Source of the DNA: JAUXJB01 sp965226855
GTDB lineage: Bacteria; Myxococcota_A; UBA9160; SZUA-336
Direction of reading: 5' to 3'
DNA: 64,000 nucleotides
Assembly: GCA_965226855.1 (NCBI GenBank)
Contig: CBDDEE010000020.1
Location: 1 to 64,000, forward strand
The notes under the pieces: generated by a model
The model's input: the letters and a program-made list of their open reading frames with translations, nothing else
Told to the model about the DNA's origin: nothing
Database searches by the model: none
Made by a program: the position numbers and the translations under genes
Shown: one piece after another, positions 17,212 through 26,445 of the stretch
How the letters are laid out: each line of letters opens with the position of its first letter
Numbering within the stretch: the stretch's first letter is position 1

Positions 17212-18353
17212 CGGCTGAGAAGGCTTCGAGCGATTACCAGGCGCTGGATCTCGGACGTGCCCGCGCCGATCTCCATCAGCTTCGCGTCCCGTGCGATGCG
17301 CTCGACGGGGTACTCGCGCGTGTAGCCGTAACCGCCGAAGATCTGGATGGCGTTCATGCCTGCGCGCGTACCAGCCTCGGAGGCGAATAGCTTTGCCGCG
17401 GAAGCCAGAGCGCTGCAGTCCGGCCCGGTCGATTCGATGCAACGCCTGGCAGCCTCGTACACGAGCAGGCGCGCGGCCTCGAGCTCCGTGTACATGTCCG
17501 CCAGCATCTTCTGGATCATCTGAAAGTCCGCGATGGGTCTGCCGAACTGCTCACGCTCTTGCGCATAGCGCAGCGAGTGATCGAGCGCCGCCTGTGCGAG
17601 GCCAACGGAGATCCCCGCCAGAGTGGCGCGCTCTACGTCGAGGCCGCGCATCATCATCGGGACCGCCCGGTTCTCGGTCCCGATCAGGTTCTCGGCGGGG
17701 ATCTCGACAGCATCGAAGCGCAGCTCGGCCGTCGGACTGCCCCGCATGCCCATCTTGTCGAGGGTACCGCCGCAGGAGAAGCCCGGACTCTCGCTGGAGA
17801 CCAGGAATACGGAGATCCCTTGCGCCCCCTGGTCGGGCTCGGTCCTGGCGTAGACCACGAGCGTCTGTGCCTCCGAACCGTTCGTGATGAAGGTCTTGGA
17901 GCCATCGAGGACGTAGCCGTCTCCCTTCCTCACGGCTCGACTCCGCAAGCCGAGCGCGTCGGAGCCCGCACCCGACTCTGTCAGCGCCCAGGACCCGATG
18001 GCTTGACCCGAACACAGCGGCGGCAGGAAGCGGTGCTTCTGCTCGTCGCTGCAGTCGCGGACAATAGCGCCGATGGTGAGCACCGCGTGGGCCCCGTACG
18101 AGAGCGCCACGGCGCCACTGTGCCGTGCGAGCTCCTCCATCACGAGCGCCGCACCGAGATAGTCGCCGCCACTTCCGCCGTACTCCTCAGGGACCAGCAC
18201 CCCGAGGGCGCCGATCTCGCCCAGGCGCCGAAAGAAGTCGCGCGGAAAGCGGTCCTCACGATCGATGGCCGCCGCCAGCGGAGCGAGCTCCGCCTCCGCG
18301 AGCCGTCGAACGGTGTCGCGAACCAGCTCGTGCTCCTCGGAGAGACGCATCAT
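17208..18353 (-). CDS. Isovaleryl-CoA dehydrogenase-like acyl-CoA dehydrogenase
   Basis: A 381-residue FAD-dependent acyl-CoA dehydrogenase that introduces an alpha-beta double bond and passes electrons to ETF. FAD-binding motifs are LTESGAGSD (124-132) and TFITNGSEA. The catalytic base position is informative: Glu241 in GLDVERATLAG matches isovaleryl-CoA dehydrogenase, while the alternative position used by short/medium-chain enzymes is not Glu (IGAGTSEIQR). Substrate is therefore likely isovaleryl-CoA or another branched acyl-CoA. ATG ATG opens the gene; a nine-base poly-G run lies about 40 bases upstream on the coding strand. It converges with the transglycosylase, the two stop codons sharing the palindrome CTAG. 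Confidence 0.92.
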   Translation of the reverse strand: MMRLSEEHELVRDTVRRLAEAELAPLAAAIDREDRFPRDFFRRLGEIGALGVLVPEEYGGSGGDYLGAALVMEELARHSGAVALSYGAHAVLTIGAIVRDCSDEQKHRFLPPLCSGQAIGSWALTESGAGSDALGLRSRAVRKGDGYVLDGSKTFITNGSEAQTLVVYARTEPDQGAQGISVFLVSSESPGFSCGGTLDKMGMRGSPTAELRFDAVEIPAENLIGTENRAVPMMMRGLDVERATLAGISVGLAQAALDHSLRYAQEREQFGRPIADFQMIQKMLADMYTELEAARLLVYEAARRCIESTGPDCSALASAAKLFASEAGTRAGMNAIQIFGGYGYTREYPVERIARDAKLMEIGAGTSEIQRLVIARSLLSR

Positions 18354-18391
18354 CCGTCGAGGATAGGGGGGCTCGGCGCCTCCCGGAAGCG

Positions 18392-18400
18392 CCCCCCCCC
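18392..18400. repeat. Homopolymer tract of nine C (G on minus strand)
   Basis: Nine consecutive C bases sit in the 80-base gap upstream of the acyl-CoA dehydrogenase start. A tract of this length is prone to slippage and could alter promoter spacing, or could be a sequencing artefact. Confidence 0.7.
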
Positions 18401-18433
18401 TCCTGTTGCAGAACTTTGACAGGCGAGCGTGGC

Positions 18434-19098
18434 TCAGACCTGGAACAGGGTCTCGTCGGGCAGCCGAATCGCGGTCAGCGTGCCACCGTAGACGGCGCCG
18501 GTATCAATCCCAATCGAATAGGGTAGGTTCCAGCGCACCTGCATGTCGGGCATCGGCGTATGGCCGTAGATGATCGTCACACCGAGGCTGTGTGGCAGCT
18601 CGACGGTGCTGCGCTGCCAGAGCAGGTCCCGAGGGCTCTCCTTGGAGAGGGCGTATTTGACGTCGGAGAGCTGCAGCGACTCACGCGAGATTCCCGCGTG
18701 AACGAAGGCGTACTCGCCCTCGACGTGCCAGAGACGCAGGGAGGCATAGAACTTCTCGTGCGCGCGGGGCAGCTGAAACTTCCCACCGGCGTCGAAGTAG
18801 CCGTAGCTCTCGAGCGTGGTCTCTCCACCGTTGTGCAGAAAGGCCTCCGCTCCAAAGTAGGCGGCCCTTCCCAGCCAAGGAACGAGAGAAACATCCCCTC
18901 GTGGTTGCCCATGAGAAAGGTGCACGGGTAGCGCTGGTCGAGCTCGATCAGGTAGTCCACCACCCCCTTGGCGTCGGGCCCCCGATCGACATAGTCGCCC
19001 ACGAACACGAGCTGATCGTGATGCTGGAGGGGCAGCGTCTTGATGAGCTCTTCGAGCTGATCCCGCTGGCCGTGGATATCGCCTACCGCGTACAGCAT
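18434..19098 (-). pseudogene. PP1-like serine/threonine metallophosphatase, single-base frameshift
   Basis: Two overlapping frames together give one complete PPP-family phosphatase of about 221 residues, close to lambda/PrpA-type enzymes. Frame one (from ATG 19098) has GDIHGQ, GDYVDRGPD and GNHEGMF. The second frame resumes with AAYFGAEAFLHNGGE and carries FVHAGI and IYGHTPM, the remaining metal and phosphate ligands. The join lies at about 18863-18873 (GGCCCTTCCCA on the plus strand), and the whole span is one base short of a multiple of three. Either the assembly dropped a base or the gene is disabled. No slippery heptamer is evident. It is 11 bases downstream of rlmN. Confidence 0.85.
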
Positions 19099-19109
19099 GC
19101 CGTTATGCT

Positions 19110-20177
19110 CTATCGGCCAGAATCCGGCGAGCTTGGACTCTCCGGCGCGTTTCCAATGGTACCGAGCTGTCCGCAGGCTGCATAGATGTCGCTGCCGCGC
19201 GGGCGGCGCACGGTCGCAGTCACACCCGCCGCGGCGACGGTCTCCGTGAAGAGTTCGATGCGCTCCGCGTCAGGGCAGCGGAGCTCGGTTCCAGGGTGCT
19301 CGTTCAGGGGGATCAGGTTCACCTTGGCGCCGGCGTCACGCGCCAGCCCGGCCAGGCGCCGCGCATCCGCGAGCGAATCGTTCACGTCGCGCATGAGCGC
19401 GTACTCGAAGGAGATCCGATCGCGCCGCGCGACCGGATAGCGGGCGCAAGCGTCCACGAGGGTGGCGATCGGAAAGCGCTTGTTCAGCGGAACGAGGATG
19501 TCGCGCACGTCGTCCGTTGTCGCGTGCAGCGACACCGCCAGACGCACCGGCACCGCGGCGCCCAGCTCCGCCAGCTTGGAAGCAACACCCGCGGTCGACA
19601 CGGTGATGCGACGCGGCGAGATCCCCAGTCCCCCCGGATGGGTCAACAGCCGGATCGCCTGGATCACGTTCCGCAGGTTGAGCAGCGGCTCGCCCATTCC
19701 CATGAAGACCACGTTCGTGAGCTCCGCGTGCGCGTCGCCTTCGTCCAGCAGCTCTCGTGCGTGCAGGGCCTGCTCGACCATCTCACCCGGCTCCAGGTTG
19801 CGCCCGAAGCCGAGACGTCCGGTGGCACAGAAGGAGCAGTCCAGGCTGCACCCCACCTGGGAGGATACGCAGATTGTTTGGCGACGCTCCTCGGGAATCA
19901 GTACGGACTCGATGCGGGCGCCATCGCCGCTCTCGAGCACCAGCTTGCGGGTCCCGTCGGTGGCCCGGTGGGTCGCCACCCTCTCGAACGAGCGAGTCCG
20001 CCAGCCGTCTGCCAGCTGGCTGCGAAGTCCCAGGCTCAGATCCGTCATCGCGCCGAACTCGCGCACGCCACGCACGCAGACCCATCGCAGCACCTGATCC
20101 GCATGGAAGCCCTCGATCCCCGAAGCGGCGAAACTTCGGCGCAGCTCTTCGGGGGTGAAATTGAGAACGGACTTCAT
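19110..20177 (-). CDS. rlmN: Dual-specificity 23S rRNA/tRNA adenine-C2 methyltransferase RlmN
   Basis: A 355-residue radical SAM enzyme that methylates C2 of A2503 in 23S rRNA and A37 in some tRNAs. The 4Fe-4S motif CSLDCSFC spans residues 110-117. The SAM-binding GMGEPLLN and the C-terminal GSDIYAACGQL, containing the methyl-carrying Cys, are all present. ATG at 20177 forms an ATGA overlap with the trmB stop; a GTG two codons earlier is possible. The context of trmB-rlmN suggests a small RNA-modification unit in a longer minus-strand operon. Confidence 0.96.
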   Translation of the reverse strand: MKSVLNFTPEELRRSFAASGIEGFHADQVLRWVCVRGVREFGAMTDLSLGLRSQLADGWRTRSFERVATHRATDGTRKLVLESGDGARIESVLIPEERRQTICVSSQVGCSLDCSFCATGRLGFGRNLEPGEMVEQALHARELLDEGDAHAELTNVVFMGMGEPLLNLRNVIQAIRLLTHPGGLGISPRRITVSTAGVASKLAELGAAVPVRLAVSLHATTDDVRDILVPLNKRFPIATLVDACARYPVARRDRISFEYALMRDVNDSLADARRLAGLARDAGAKVNLIPLNEHPGTELRCPDAERIELFTETVAAAGVTATVRRPRGSDIYAACGQLGTIGNAPESPSSPDSGR

Positions 20178-20821
20178 CGGCACTTACGGTAGTCGAAGTA
20201 GCGCAGAGTTCTCCCCTCCTCGCGCCATTCGGCCTCGTAGGCGGTCTCGGCCCGGTCGGGACGCGTGCCGGACCAGGGCTCGGGGGCGTGAAGGTTCTCC
20301 AGCGCCGGCTGCACCGCCAGCACCTCCGCGATCCACTCGGCGTAGCCCGCGTGATCGGTCGAGACGTGGACGAGCCCCTCCGGGACGAGGACGCCCGCCA
20401 GCGCCCGCACGAAGTCCGGTTTGATCAGGCGGCGACGAAAGTGACGCTTCTTCGGCCAGGGGTCCGGGCAGTTGATCCAGCACTCCCCGACGCAGCCCGC
20501 CGGAAGGACGCGCTCGACGACGTACTCGGCCGAGCTGTGCACGATGTGAACGTTGCGCAGCTTCCCGCGCTGGATGCGGCGCGCCGCCTTAGTGACGCGT
20601 TTTCGGGACACCTCGACGCCGAGAAAGCTCTGCCCCGGGTGCTCCCGCGCCAGACTCAGGATCAGCTCCGCCCGCCCGAAGCCGAGCTCGAGCACGATCG
20701 GGAGCCCCCCCAGACAGTGCTCGACTCCGCGCTCGCAGAGGACCTCTGCCTCGAGGCGGGGATCCTCCGGCAGCGTCACCCCAGATTCGGGCGAATCGGA
20801 CACCAGAGCTGCGCCCGCCAC
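20174..20821 (-). CDS. trmB: tRNA (guanine-N7-)-methyltransferase
   Basis: A 215-residue SAM-dependent enzyme that makes m7G46 in tRNA. Class I methyltransferase motif I is ELGFGRAELI, and the TrmB signatures NCPDPWPKKRH and TAYEAEWREEG are intact. GTG at 20821 overlaps the end of sppA by 46 bases; an internal GTG nearer the conserved region may be the true start. It overlaps rlmN downstream by four bases, so translation is probably coupled. Confidence 0.95.
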   Translation of the reverse strand: MAGAALVSDSPESGVTLPEDPRLEAEVLCERGVEHCLGGLPIVLELGFGRAELILSLAREHPGQSFLGVEVSRKRVTKAARRIQRGKLRNVHIVHSSAEYVVERVLPAGCVGECWINCPDPWPKKRHFRRRLIKPDFVRALAGVLVPEGLVHVSTDHAGYAEWIAEVLAVQPALENLHAPEPWSGTRPDRAETAYEAEWREEGRTLRYFDYRKCR

Positions 20822-22455
20822 GAGGCACCTTCCGCTAGGTCCGTTCCCAGCAGCCGACCCAGCGCCGCCCGCGGCGCCGGGGCGTACACGGGAACCCCCT
20901 GGCCCGGGCCGAGCCCCGCCAGCGCTTCGGCACGCGAGAGCGCCAGGTCGAGCCCGCCCAGATGGTCTACAAGCTTGTTCTCGAGCGCCTGGCGTCCGCT
21001 CCAGACCCTGCCCTCCGCGACCGCCTCGAGGTCCTCGGTCGGCATCTTCCGGGAGAGCGCCGCGTTCCCGGTGAAGCGATCGTAGATGCCCCGGACCTGG
21101 CGCTCGAGGAGCGCTCGCTCCTCCTCGCTGCGGGGCGCTCCGAGCGCGTAGATCCCCGCGTGCTTGCCGCGCTGAACGCTCTCGAGACCCACGCCCACGT
21201 GAGACAGCAGGCCCTCGAAGCCGAGCCCCGCCAACACTACGCCGATCGAGCCGGTCAGCGTGGCCTCCTCTGCAACGATCTCGTTCGCAGCCATGGCGAC
21301 GTAGTAGCCACCGGAGGCGGCCCTGTCGCCAAGGCTCGCCACTACGGGCTTGTGCTCGGCCAGTTTTCTCACTGCTCGCCAGATGAGATCCGAGGCCAGC
21401 GGGTCCCCACCGGGGCTGTCCACGCGCAGTACCACGGCGCGGACGCTGTCGGCAAGCGAAAGGCGTCGTAACATGCCCACGACGCCGCGGGGCGATCCAG
21501 CGCCGGAGCGAATCAGTCCGAGCAGGGGAACCACGACGATCTGCGCCGGCCCGGAGCCGAGCGGGTGCCAGACGAAGCGCGGGCGCGCGAGGCGTCGGTA
21601 GACGGCGTCCGAGAGAACCCGCGCCTCGTCAGGCTCCGCACCTTCGCGCGGGGAGGAGCCCTCCGCGCGGGCGAGACGCTCGGGGATCTCGTCGCCGTAC
21701 ACGAGCTCGTCCACGATGCCCTCGGAAACAGCCTCGGAGGCTAGATACGGGCCGCCATCGATCCAGCGGCGCGCGCGCTCGACATCGCCCGCCCGGCCCG
21801 ACGCAAGGCCTTCGACCAGGACGCGATACAGGTCATCCGCAAGCGCCTCCAGCGCCTCGCGCGATGGCTCGCTCATCGACTCCCTCTCGAGCGCCTCGCC
21901 CGCCGACTTGTAGCGCCCCACGGAGAGCACCTCCGGGCGAATCTGGAGCTTGTCGAGAACACGGCGCAGGAAGACCGCCTCGAAACGTACGCCCAGCAGG
22001 TCGAGCCTGCCCGCCGGCGCCATCCAGAACTGGTCTGCCAGCCCGCCCAACCACGCGCCCGCGTTTCCCGTGGCGTCTGCGTGTACGACGAGCCGCTTGC
22101 CGGACGCGCGCACGTGCGCGAACGCACGGGCCAGCGCGCTCGTTTTCGCCCACCCGATCGGAGCTTGCCCGACCTTGACGAACACCCCCCGAACGCGCGG
22201 GTCCTCCGCCGCAACGCGCAGCGTCTCGAGCAAGTGCGGCAGCAGGCGGGGCAGCGGAGGTGTGGACGAGAGCGGCAGCCCCCCGCGGCGGGACGCCTCG
22301 CTCACGCCGTGCTCGAGGCGCAGCCCAATCCACTCGCGAGGCACGCGTAGTGCGACGGGAGTCAGCATGGCGTCGCGCGCGAATCTGGCCAGGTTCGCGA
22401 GCGCCCTGCCGGCCTGTCGGGCAGGGGCGCCCCGCCAGAGCGAGCTGCTCTCCAT
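20776..22455 (-). CDS. sppA: Signal peptide peptidase SppA, 67K type (S49 family)
   Basis: A 559-residue two-domain S49 protease. As in E. coli SppA the Lys-Ser dyad is split: general base Lys183 in VGRYKSAGEA of the N-terminal half and nucleophile Ser381 in LGDRAASGGYY of the C-terminal half. The family normally degrades cleaved signal peptides at the inner membrane. No convincing N-terminal transmembrane helix is visible (the start is MESSSLWRGAPAR, rich in Ala and Arg), so this form may be peripheral or cytoplasmic. ATG at 22455 overlaps the upstream VWA stop as TGATG; TTG at 22458 is the alternative. Confidence 0.92.
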   Translation of the reverse strand: MESSSLWRGAPARQAGRALANLARFARDAMLTPVALRVPREWIGLRLEHGVSEASRRGGLPLSSTPPLPRLLPHLLETLRVAAEDPRVRGVFVKVGQAPIGWAKTSALARAFAHVRASGKRLVVHADATGNAGAWLGGLADQFWMAPAGRLDLLGVRFEAVFLRRVLDKLQIRPEVLSVGRYKSAGEALERESMSEPSREALEALADDLYRVLVEGLASGRAGDVERARRWIDGGPYLASEAVSEGIVDELVYGDEIPERLARAEGSSPREGAEPDEARVLSDAVYRRLARPRFVWHPLGSGPAQIVVVPLLGLIRSGAGSPRGVVGMLRRLSLADSVRAVVLRVDSPGGDPLASDLIWRAVRKLAEHKPVVASLGDRAASGGYYVAMAANEIVAEEATLTGSIGVVLAGLGFEGLLSHVGVGLESVQRGKHAGIYALGAPRSEEERALLERQVRGIYDRFTGNAALSRKMPTEDLEAVAEGRVWSGRQALENKLVDHLGGLDLALSRAEALAGLGPGQGVPVYAPAPRAALGRLLGTDLAEGASWRAQLWCPIRPNLG

Positions 22456-24071
22456 CAACCGATCTTGCGACGCTTGCGAGCGAGATAGTCGACCATGACG
22501 TACTCGCCGATCTGGCCCGGCGTCGTGTAGAACGCGCGGCCCTTGTTGATGCGCGTCATGGCTTCTACGAAGCTCATCAGCTCCGGAGAGTTGTCGAGCA
22601 TGAAGGTGTTGATGGTGATGCCCTTGCGCGTCACGCGGCGCACCTCACGAAGCGTCTCCCGGTTGGCGCGGGGGCTGGTGCCGCCAACTCCGTTGGGCCA
22701 CTCCACGCGCAGCTCGTTCCCGACGAAGTACGCGGTCGGCTGACCGTCGCTGATCACGATGATCTGCGCGTTGTCGCTCGGGTGCCGGTCGATCAGGCGC
22801 TGGGCGACGCGGAGCCCGTCCTGCAGGTTCGTGAACGGGTCCGACATGTTCCAGGACAGCTCGGGCAGCTCGTGAACCCGCAGCTCTCGCGCACGAGTGT
22901 AGAACCCGACGGTGAAGAAGCGATCGCGCGGGTAGCGCGTGCGGATCAGCTGGTCCATCGCGATCGCCACCTTCTTGGCGGCCGGCCAGCGTCCGGACCA
23001 GGACATAGACCAGCTCATGTCGAGCAGGAGCACAGTCGTGGTCTCCGTCGTCTGATCCGTGTCGTAGACTTCGAGGTCGGAGGGCTCGATCCGTACCGGG
23101 ACCGTGGCCGAGCCGGGCGCGCGCCGGATCGCGTTGCGGATCGTCCCCAGCGCGTCGAGGTGCGCGGTGGTTCCGAACTCGTAGGGCTTGCTCCGCTCGG
23201 TGACGATCTCGCCGGTGCCGCGAAACTGGGTCTGATGGGCGCCCGCACCCCCGCGCCGAAGCGCGGCGTAGATGTCCTCTAGCGCGAGCTCTCCCAGCTT
23301 TCGGACCGCGCGCGGCGTGAGCTCGAGTCCGCCCTCGCCCTCGCGCAGGTAGCCACCCCGCTCGAGCGCGCCTTCGAGGTCGCGCAGGATCATGATGGAT
23401 TGGAGGCCCTCGTCGCCCAGCATCTCCCGAAGCTGGTCCATGTCGAGCTGCGCGAAGTTCCCCTCGAGCAGGTCCTTCGCCATCTGCCCGAGCTGCTCGA
23501 CCTGCCGCATGAGCTCCAGGGCCTCGTCGAAGCCGAGACCCTCCGCGCCGCGCAGCGAGTTCTTGTTTCGCGCAAAGAAATGCTCGAGCGCCTCGGCGTC
23601 GCCCATCGACTCCAAGAGCTCGCGGTAGGCAGCCTCCGCAAGAGCGTCCGACCACTGGTAGTCGTCGAAGCGCTTCAGCGCGTCGGACAGTCGACGCGGC
23701 AGGTTGTCCTGGCGTCGCTTGAAGTCGTTCCAGTTGGCGGACTCGAGGCCCGACTTGTCCCGCACCGTCGACTCCTCGCGCTCCAAAGCCTCCTCCAGGC
23801 GGGACCACTTGTCAGAAAAGGTGTGGTCCATGTTGAAGCGCGACATGAGGTCCCGGGCCTGCTGGCGGAGCTGCTCGAGCATCTCCTCCATGCCCATCAC
23901 TCGGAACTCCAGACCCGCCAGCTCGAAGCCCTGGTAACGCATCCACTGCAGGGACTCCTCGACGTCGAGACCTTCCATCAGGAACTTCGAGAGCTCGTCG
24001 AGCGCGGCGTCCGCCTCGAGGGAGAAGCCCTGCTGGGTGCCGTCCCAGCTGCTGTAGCGGATGAGGACCAT
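22455..24071 (-). CDS. VWA-domain protein partnered with MoxR-type ATPase
   Basis: A 538-residue soluble protein. The N-terminal ~330 residues are mostly helical and charged, with repeated ELLRQ/EQL-like helices. The C-terminal von Willebrand A domain has the MIDAS motif DMSWS (Asp351, Ser353, Ser355), then a Thr in DPFTNLQDGL and the VISDGQPTA strand. A MIDAS with all ligands suggests Mg-dependent partner binding. It starts two bases after the stop of a MoxR-type AAA ATPase on the same strand. Such pairs act as chaperone/insertase modules, as in magnesium chelatase or CbbQ/CbbO. The client is unknown. Confidence 0.9.
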   Translation of the reverse strand: MVLIRYSSWDGTQQGFSLEADAALDELSKFLMEGLDVEESLQWMRYQGFELAGLEFRVMGMEEMLEQLRQQARDLMSRFNMDHTFSDKWSRLEEALEREESTVRDKSGLESANWNDFKRRQDNLPRRLSDALKRFDDYQWSDALAEAAYRELLESMGDAEALEHFFARNKNSLRGAEGLGFDEALELMRQVEQLGQMAKDLLEGNFAQLDMDQLREMLGDEGLQSIMILRDLEGALERGGYLREGEGGLELTPRAVRKLGELALEDIYAALRRGGAGAHQTQFRGTGEIVTERSKPYEFGTTAHLDALGTIRNAIRRAPGSATVPVRIEPSDLEVYDTDQTTETTTVLLLDMSWSMSWSGRWPAAKKVAIAMDQLIRTRYPRDRFFTVGFYTRARELRVHELPELSWNMSDPFTNLQDGLRVAQRLIDRHPSDNAQIIVISDGQPTAYFVGNELRVEWPNGVGGTSPRANRETLREVRRVTRKGITINTFMLDNSPELMSFVEAMTRINKGRAFYTTPGQIGEYVMVDYLARKRRKIG

Positions 24072-24073
24072 GA

Positions 24074-25486
24074 CTAGCTGTAGAGGATCCGGCCTTCCTG
24101 GATCTCCTTGTTGAGTCGGTTGGAGAGGTGAAGGCCTTCGAGGACGAACTCGATCGCGGACGCGAGCCGAGCCGGACTGTCCGTCTCTCCCAGCTTGTCG
24201 ACAGCGGCGCGCAGACCATCGATGTTGTCGACCCCGTCGGCGTACTCGCTCGAGGGGAGCATGTCGCCGACCTCGACCTTCCAGCCGTCCTCGAACGCCG
24301 CGATCACCCCCTCGAGGTCCTCGATTTCGAATAGCTCGTCGAACACGAGCTTGACCGCCCGCTGTGTGAGCTTCTCGACGATCTCCGCCTCGCTCTTCTC
24401 ACTGCCCGCGTACTCGAGCTCGATCTTCCCGCCCATCGCCCAGGCCAGCGCCGGCAGGTCGGTGAGACGCGGCACCGCTTCGCGCTCGCCGAGGCGCAGC
24501 GCACGCCGCTCCGCCGAGGCGAGCAGGGTCTCGTAGTTCGCGATCGACGCCCGCACCGACACACCCGAGACCTGGCTGATGTCCGGGCTCTGGCGCGCCT
24601 GGAGCGTCATCTCGGCGACGATCTGGCGCATAAACGACGGCGTGTGCACGGGGACGGGCTCGCTCAGCGGGCGGCTCCGCTCCTGCTGGATAACATCGAT
24701 CTCGAGCTCCCGGCTCTTGGGGTAGTGCGAACGGATCTGTGCCTGATAGCGGTCCTTGAGCGGCGTGATGATGCGACCCCGTCGTGTGTAGTCCTCCGGG
24801 TTGGCGCTGGCGACGACCAGGACGTCGAGAGGGAGGCGCACTTTGAAGCCCTTGACCTGGAAGTCTCGCTCCTCGAGCACGTTGAACAGGCCCACCTGCA
24901 CGCGCTCTGGCAGGTCGGGCAGCTCGTTGATGCAGAAGATCCCCCGGTTCGTGCGCGGGATCAGGCCGTAGTGGATCGTCCTTTCGTCGGCGAGGTAGCG
25001 GCCCTCCGCCACGCGGATCGGATCGATCTCGCCGATCAGGTCGGCAATGCTCACATCGGGCGTGGCCAACTTCTCGCCGTAGCGATCTTCCCGTCCGATC
25101 CACTCGATCGGGGTGTCGTCGCCCAGCTCAGCCACGCGCGCGCGCGCCCAGATGCTGACCGGGGCAAAGGGGTCGTCGTTGATCTCGCTCTCTGCAACGA
25201 TCGGCAGCTCGGGGTCGAGCAGGTCGACGAGCATGCGAATCATCCGGGACTTTCCCTGGCCGCGCTCGCCGAGAAAGATCATATCGTGCCCGGCGAGAAG
25301 CGAATGCTCGATCGCCGGAACGACCGTCTCGTCGTAGCCGATCATGGTCGGAAAGAGCGGCTCCTTGCGGCGAATGCGCTCGATCGTGTTCTCGCGCAGC
25401 TCCGCGCGTATCGGCCTCGATCGGTACCCGGACTCCACGAGCTCCCCAATGGTCCTCGCTCGACTCACTCTCCTCTCCCCAGCCAA
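24074..25486 (-). CDS. MoxR/magnesium-chelatase-type AAA+ ATPase
   Basis: A 470-residue AAA+ ATPase. Walker A is GERGQGKS (73-80). The Walker B region reads GIFCINELPDLPERVQVGL, so the usual Asp-Glu is Asn-Glu, as often seen in this clade. A beta-hairpin insert (FQVKGFKVRLPLDV) and ASANPEDYT sensor follow. The start is TTG at 25486 with a modest purine-rich leader. It should form a hexamer that drives remodelling with the downstream VWA protein. The pair is upstream of sppA and downstream of an M48 protease, so a role in envelope protein quality control is possible but only from context. Confidence 0.9.
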   Translation of the reverse strand: MAGERRVSRARTIGELVESGYRSRPIRAELRENTIERIRRKEPLFPTMIGYDETVVPAIEHSLLAGHDMIFLGERGQGKSRMIRMLVDLLDPELPIVAESEINDDPFAPVSIWARARVAELGDDTPIEWIGREDRYGEKLATPDVSIADLIGEIDPIRVAEGRYLADERTIHYGLIPRTNRGIFCINELPDLPERVQVGLFNVLEERDFQVKGFKVRLPLDVLVVASANPEDYTRRGRIITPLKDRYQAQIRSHYPKSRELEIDVIQQERSRPLSEPVPVHTPSFMRQIVAEMTLQARQSPDISQVSGVSVRASIANYETLLASAERRALRLGEREAVPRLTDLPALAWAMGGKIELEYAGSEKSEAEIVEKLTQRAVKLVFDELFEIEDLEGVIAAFEDGWKVEVGDMLPSSEYADGVDNIDGLRAAVDKLGETDSPARLASAIEFVLEGLHLSNRLNKEIQEGRILYS

Positions 25487-25504
25487 CTTCCGGCTCCGCG
25501 CAGC

Positions 25505-26413
25505 TTACTCGTCTTCCTCGAGAATCTCTTCCTCCTCAAGAACCTCGACCTCTCCCTCGACGAGATCCTCGTCGACCTCGTCCTCCACGTCAAAATCAAT
25601 CCCAACGATCAGCTCCAGGCGTCGCTGGATGATCTCGAGCTTGCCCCCGTCGGTGCGCCGAAACCTACGGCCCGGATTCGCGAGCTTGGCCGCGGCCACC
25701 AGCGCCATCGTTCGCTCCGCCCGATCCGCTGCGGAGGGGTGCGTCATCAGGAACCCCGGGCCTCCGCCCTTGCCCTGCTCCTGCTCCAGGTACTCGAAGA
25801 AGTGGACCATCCCGTCGGGATCGAAGTCGGCGTTTACCATGGTCTCGATCGCCAACGTGTCCGCCGCGCTCTCGTCCTCGCGGGAGTTCGTCGCCAGGTA
25901 AGCCTTCCCGACGATGCCCGCTCCCAGGTCGGCCGCGTTCGTCCAGTACGGGTTTCCGGTGACCACCGCAACGGCCACCCCGACGGCCTGTGCGGCCACT
26001 CCCGTGTTCCGGCTCTTCTTGTAGCGCTTCGCGAAGTGCCGCTCCGTGACGTGCCCAACCTCGTGGGCGAGCACGCTTGCAAGCTCGCTCACGTCACTCA
26101 CGGAGGAGATGATTCCCGTGTGAATGATGATGGTTCCGGCAGGGTAGGCGCCAGCATTGAGATCGTCGTCCTCGACGACGTAGAAGCGGATGTCGAAGGG
26201 CGTGGGACGGGCGGCCTCGACCAGCTCGGCGCCGAGTTCGCGGATGTAGTTGACGGTGACCAGGTCCCGCACGAGCGTGTTCTCGGCTCGCATCTGGCGC
26301 TGCGCCTGGCGTCCGATCTGCTTCTCCTGCTGCACGCTCAGCGTGCCGCAGCCCGCGATCGAGAACCCGAGCGCCAGTAGGAGCAGCCCGCGACGAGATC
26401 GTTTGAATGCCAT
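25505..26413 (-). CDS. M48 family metalloprotease lipoprotein (BepA/YcaL-like)
   Basis: A 302-residue periplasmic zinc protease. The first 22 residues form a lipoprotein signal ending SIAGC (Cys22). The HEVGH zinc motif is at 117-121, with the third ligand in SREDESAAD. ATG at 26413 has a GAGGGA site just upstream; a longer frame would bury the signal sequence. The last ~30 residues are strikingly acidic, dominated by Glu and Asp, which is not typical for BepA and may bind cations or a basic partner. It follows a 2-phosphoglycerate-kinase-like gene by 32 bases and precedes the MoxR/VWA pair. Confidence 0.92.
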   Translation of the reverse strand: MAFKRSRRGLLLLALGFSIAGCGTLSVQQEKQIGRQAQRQMRAENTLVRDLVTVNYIRELGAELVEAARPTPFDIRFYVVEDDDLNAGAYPAGTIIIHTGIISSVSDVSELASVLAHEVGHVTERHFAKRYKKSRNTGVAAQAVGVAVAVVTGNPYWTNAADLGAGIVGKAYLATNSREDESAADTLAIETMVNADFDPDGMVHFFEYLEQEQGKGGGPGFLMTHPSAADRAERTMALVAAAKLANPGRRFRRTDGGKLEIIQRRLELIVGIDFDVEDEVDEDLVEGEVEVLEEEEILEEDE

Positions 26414-26445
26414 GTGGTTCCCTCGGGGGGATACGGTTGCGCGCC

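Noticed and set aside
18863..18873. Programmed -1 ribosomal frameshifting in the phosphatase gene
   Set aside because: The join (TGGGAAGGGCC on the coding strand) is not a standard slippery heptamer and no stimulatory structure is evident. A missing base is simpler.
24644..26380. 578-residue plus-strand frame opposite the MoxR and M48 genes
   Set aside because: It is a shadow of two well-supported genes on the other strand, with no domain or start signal.
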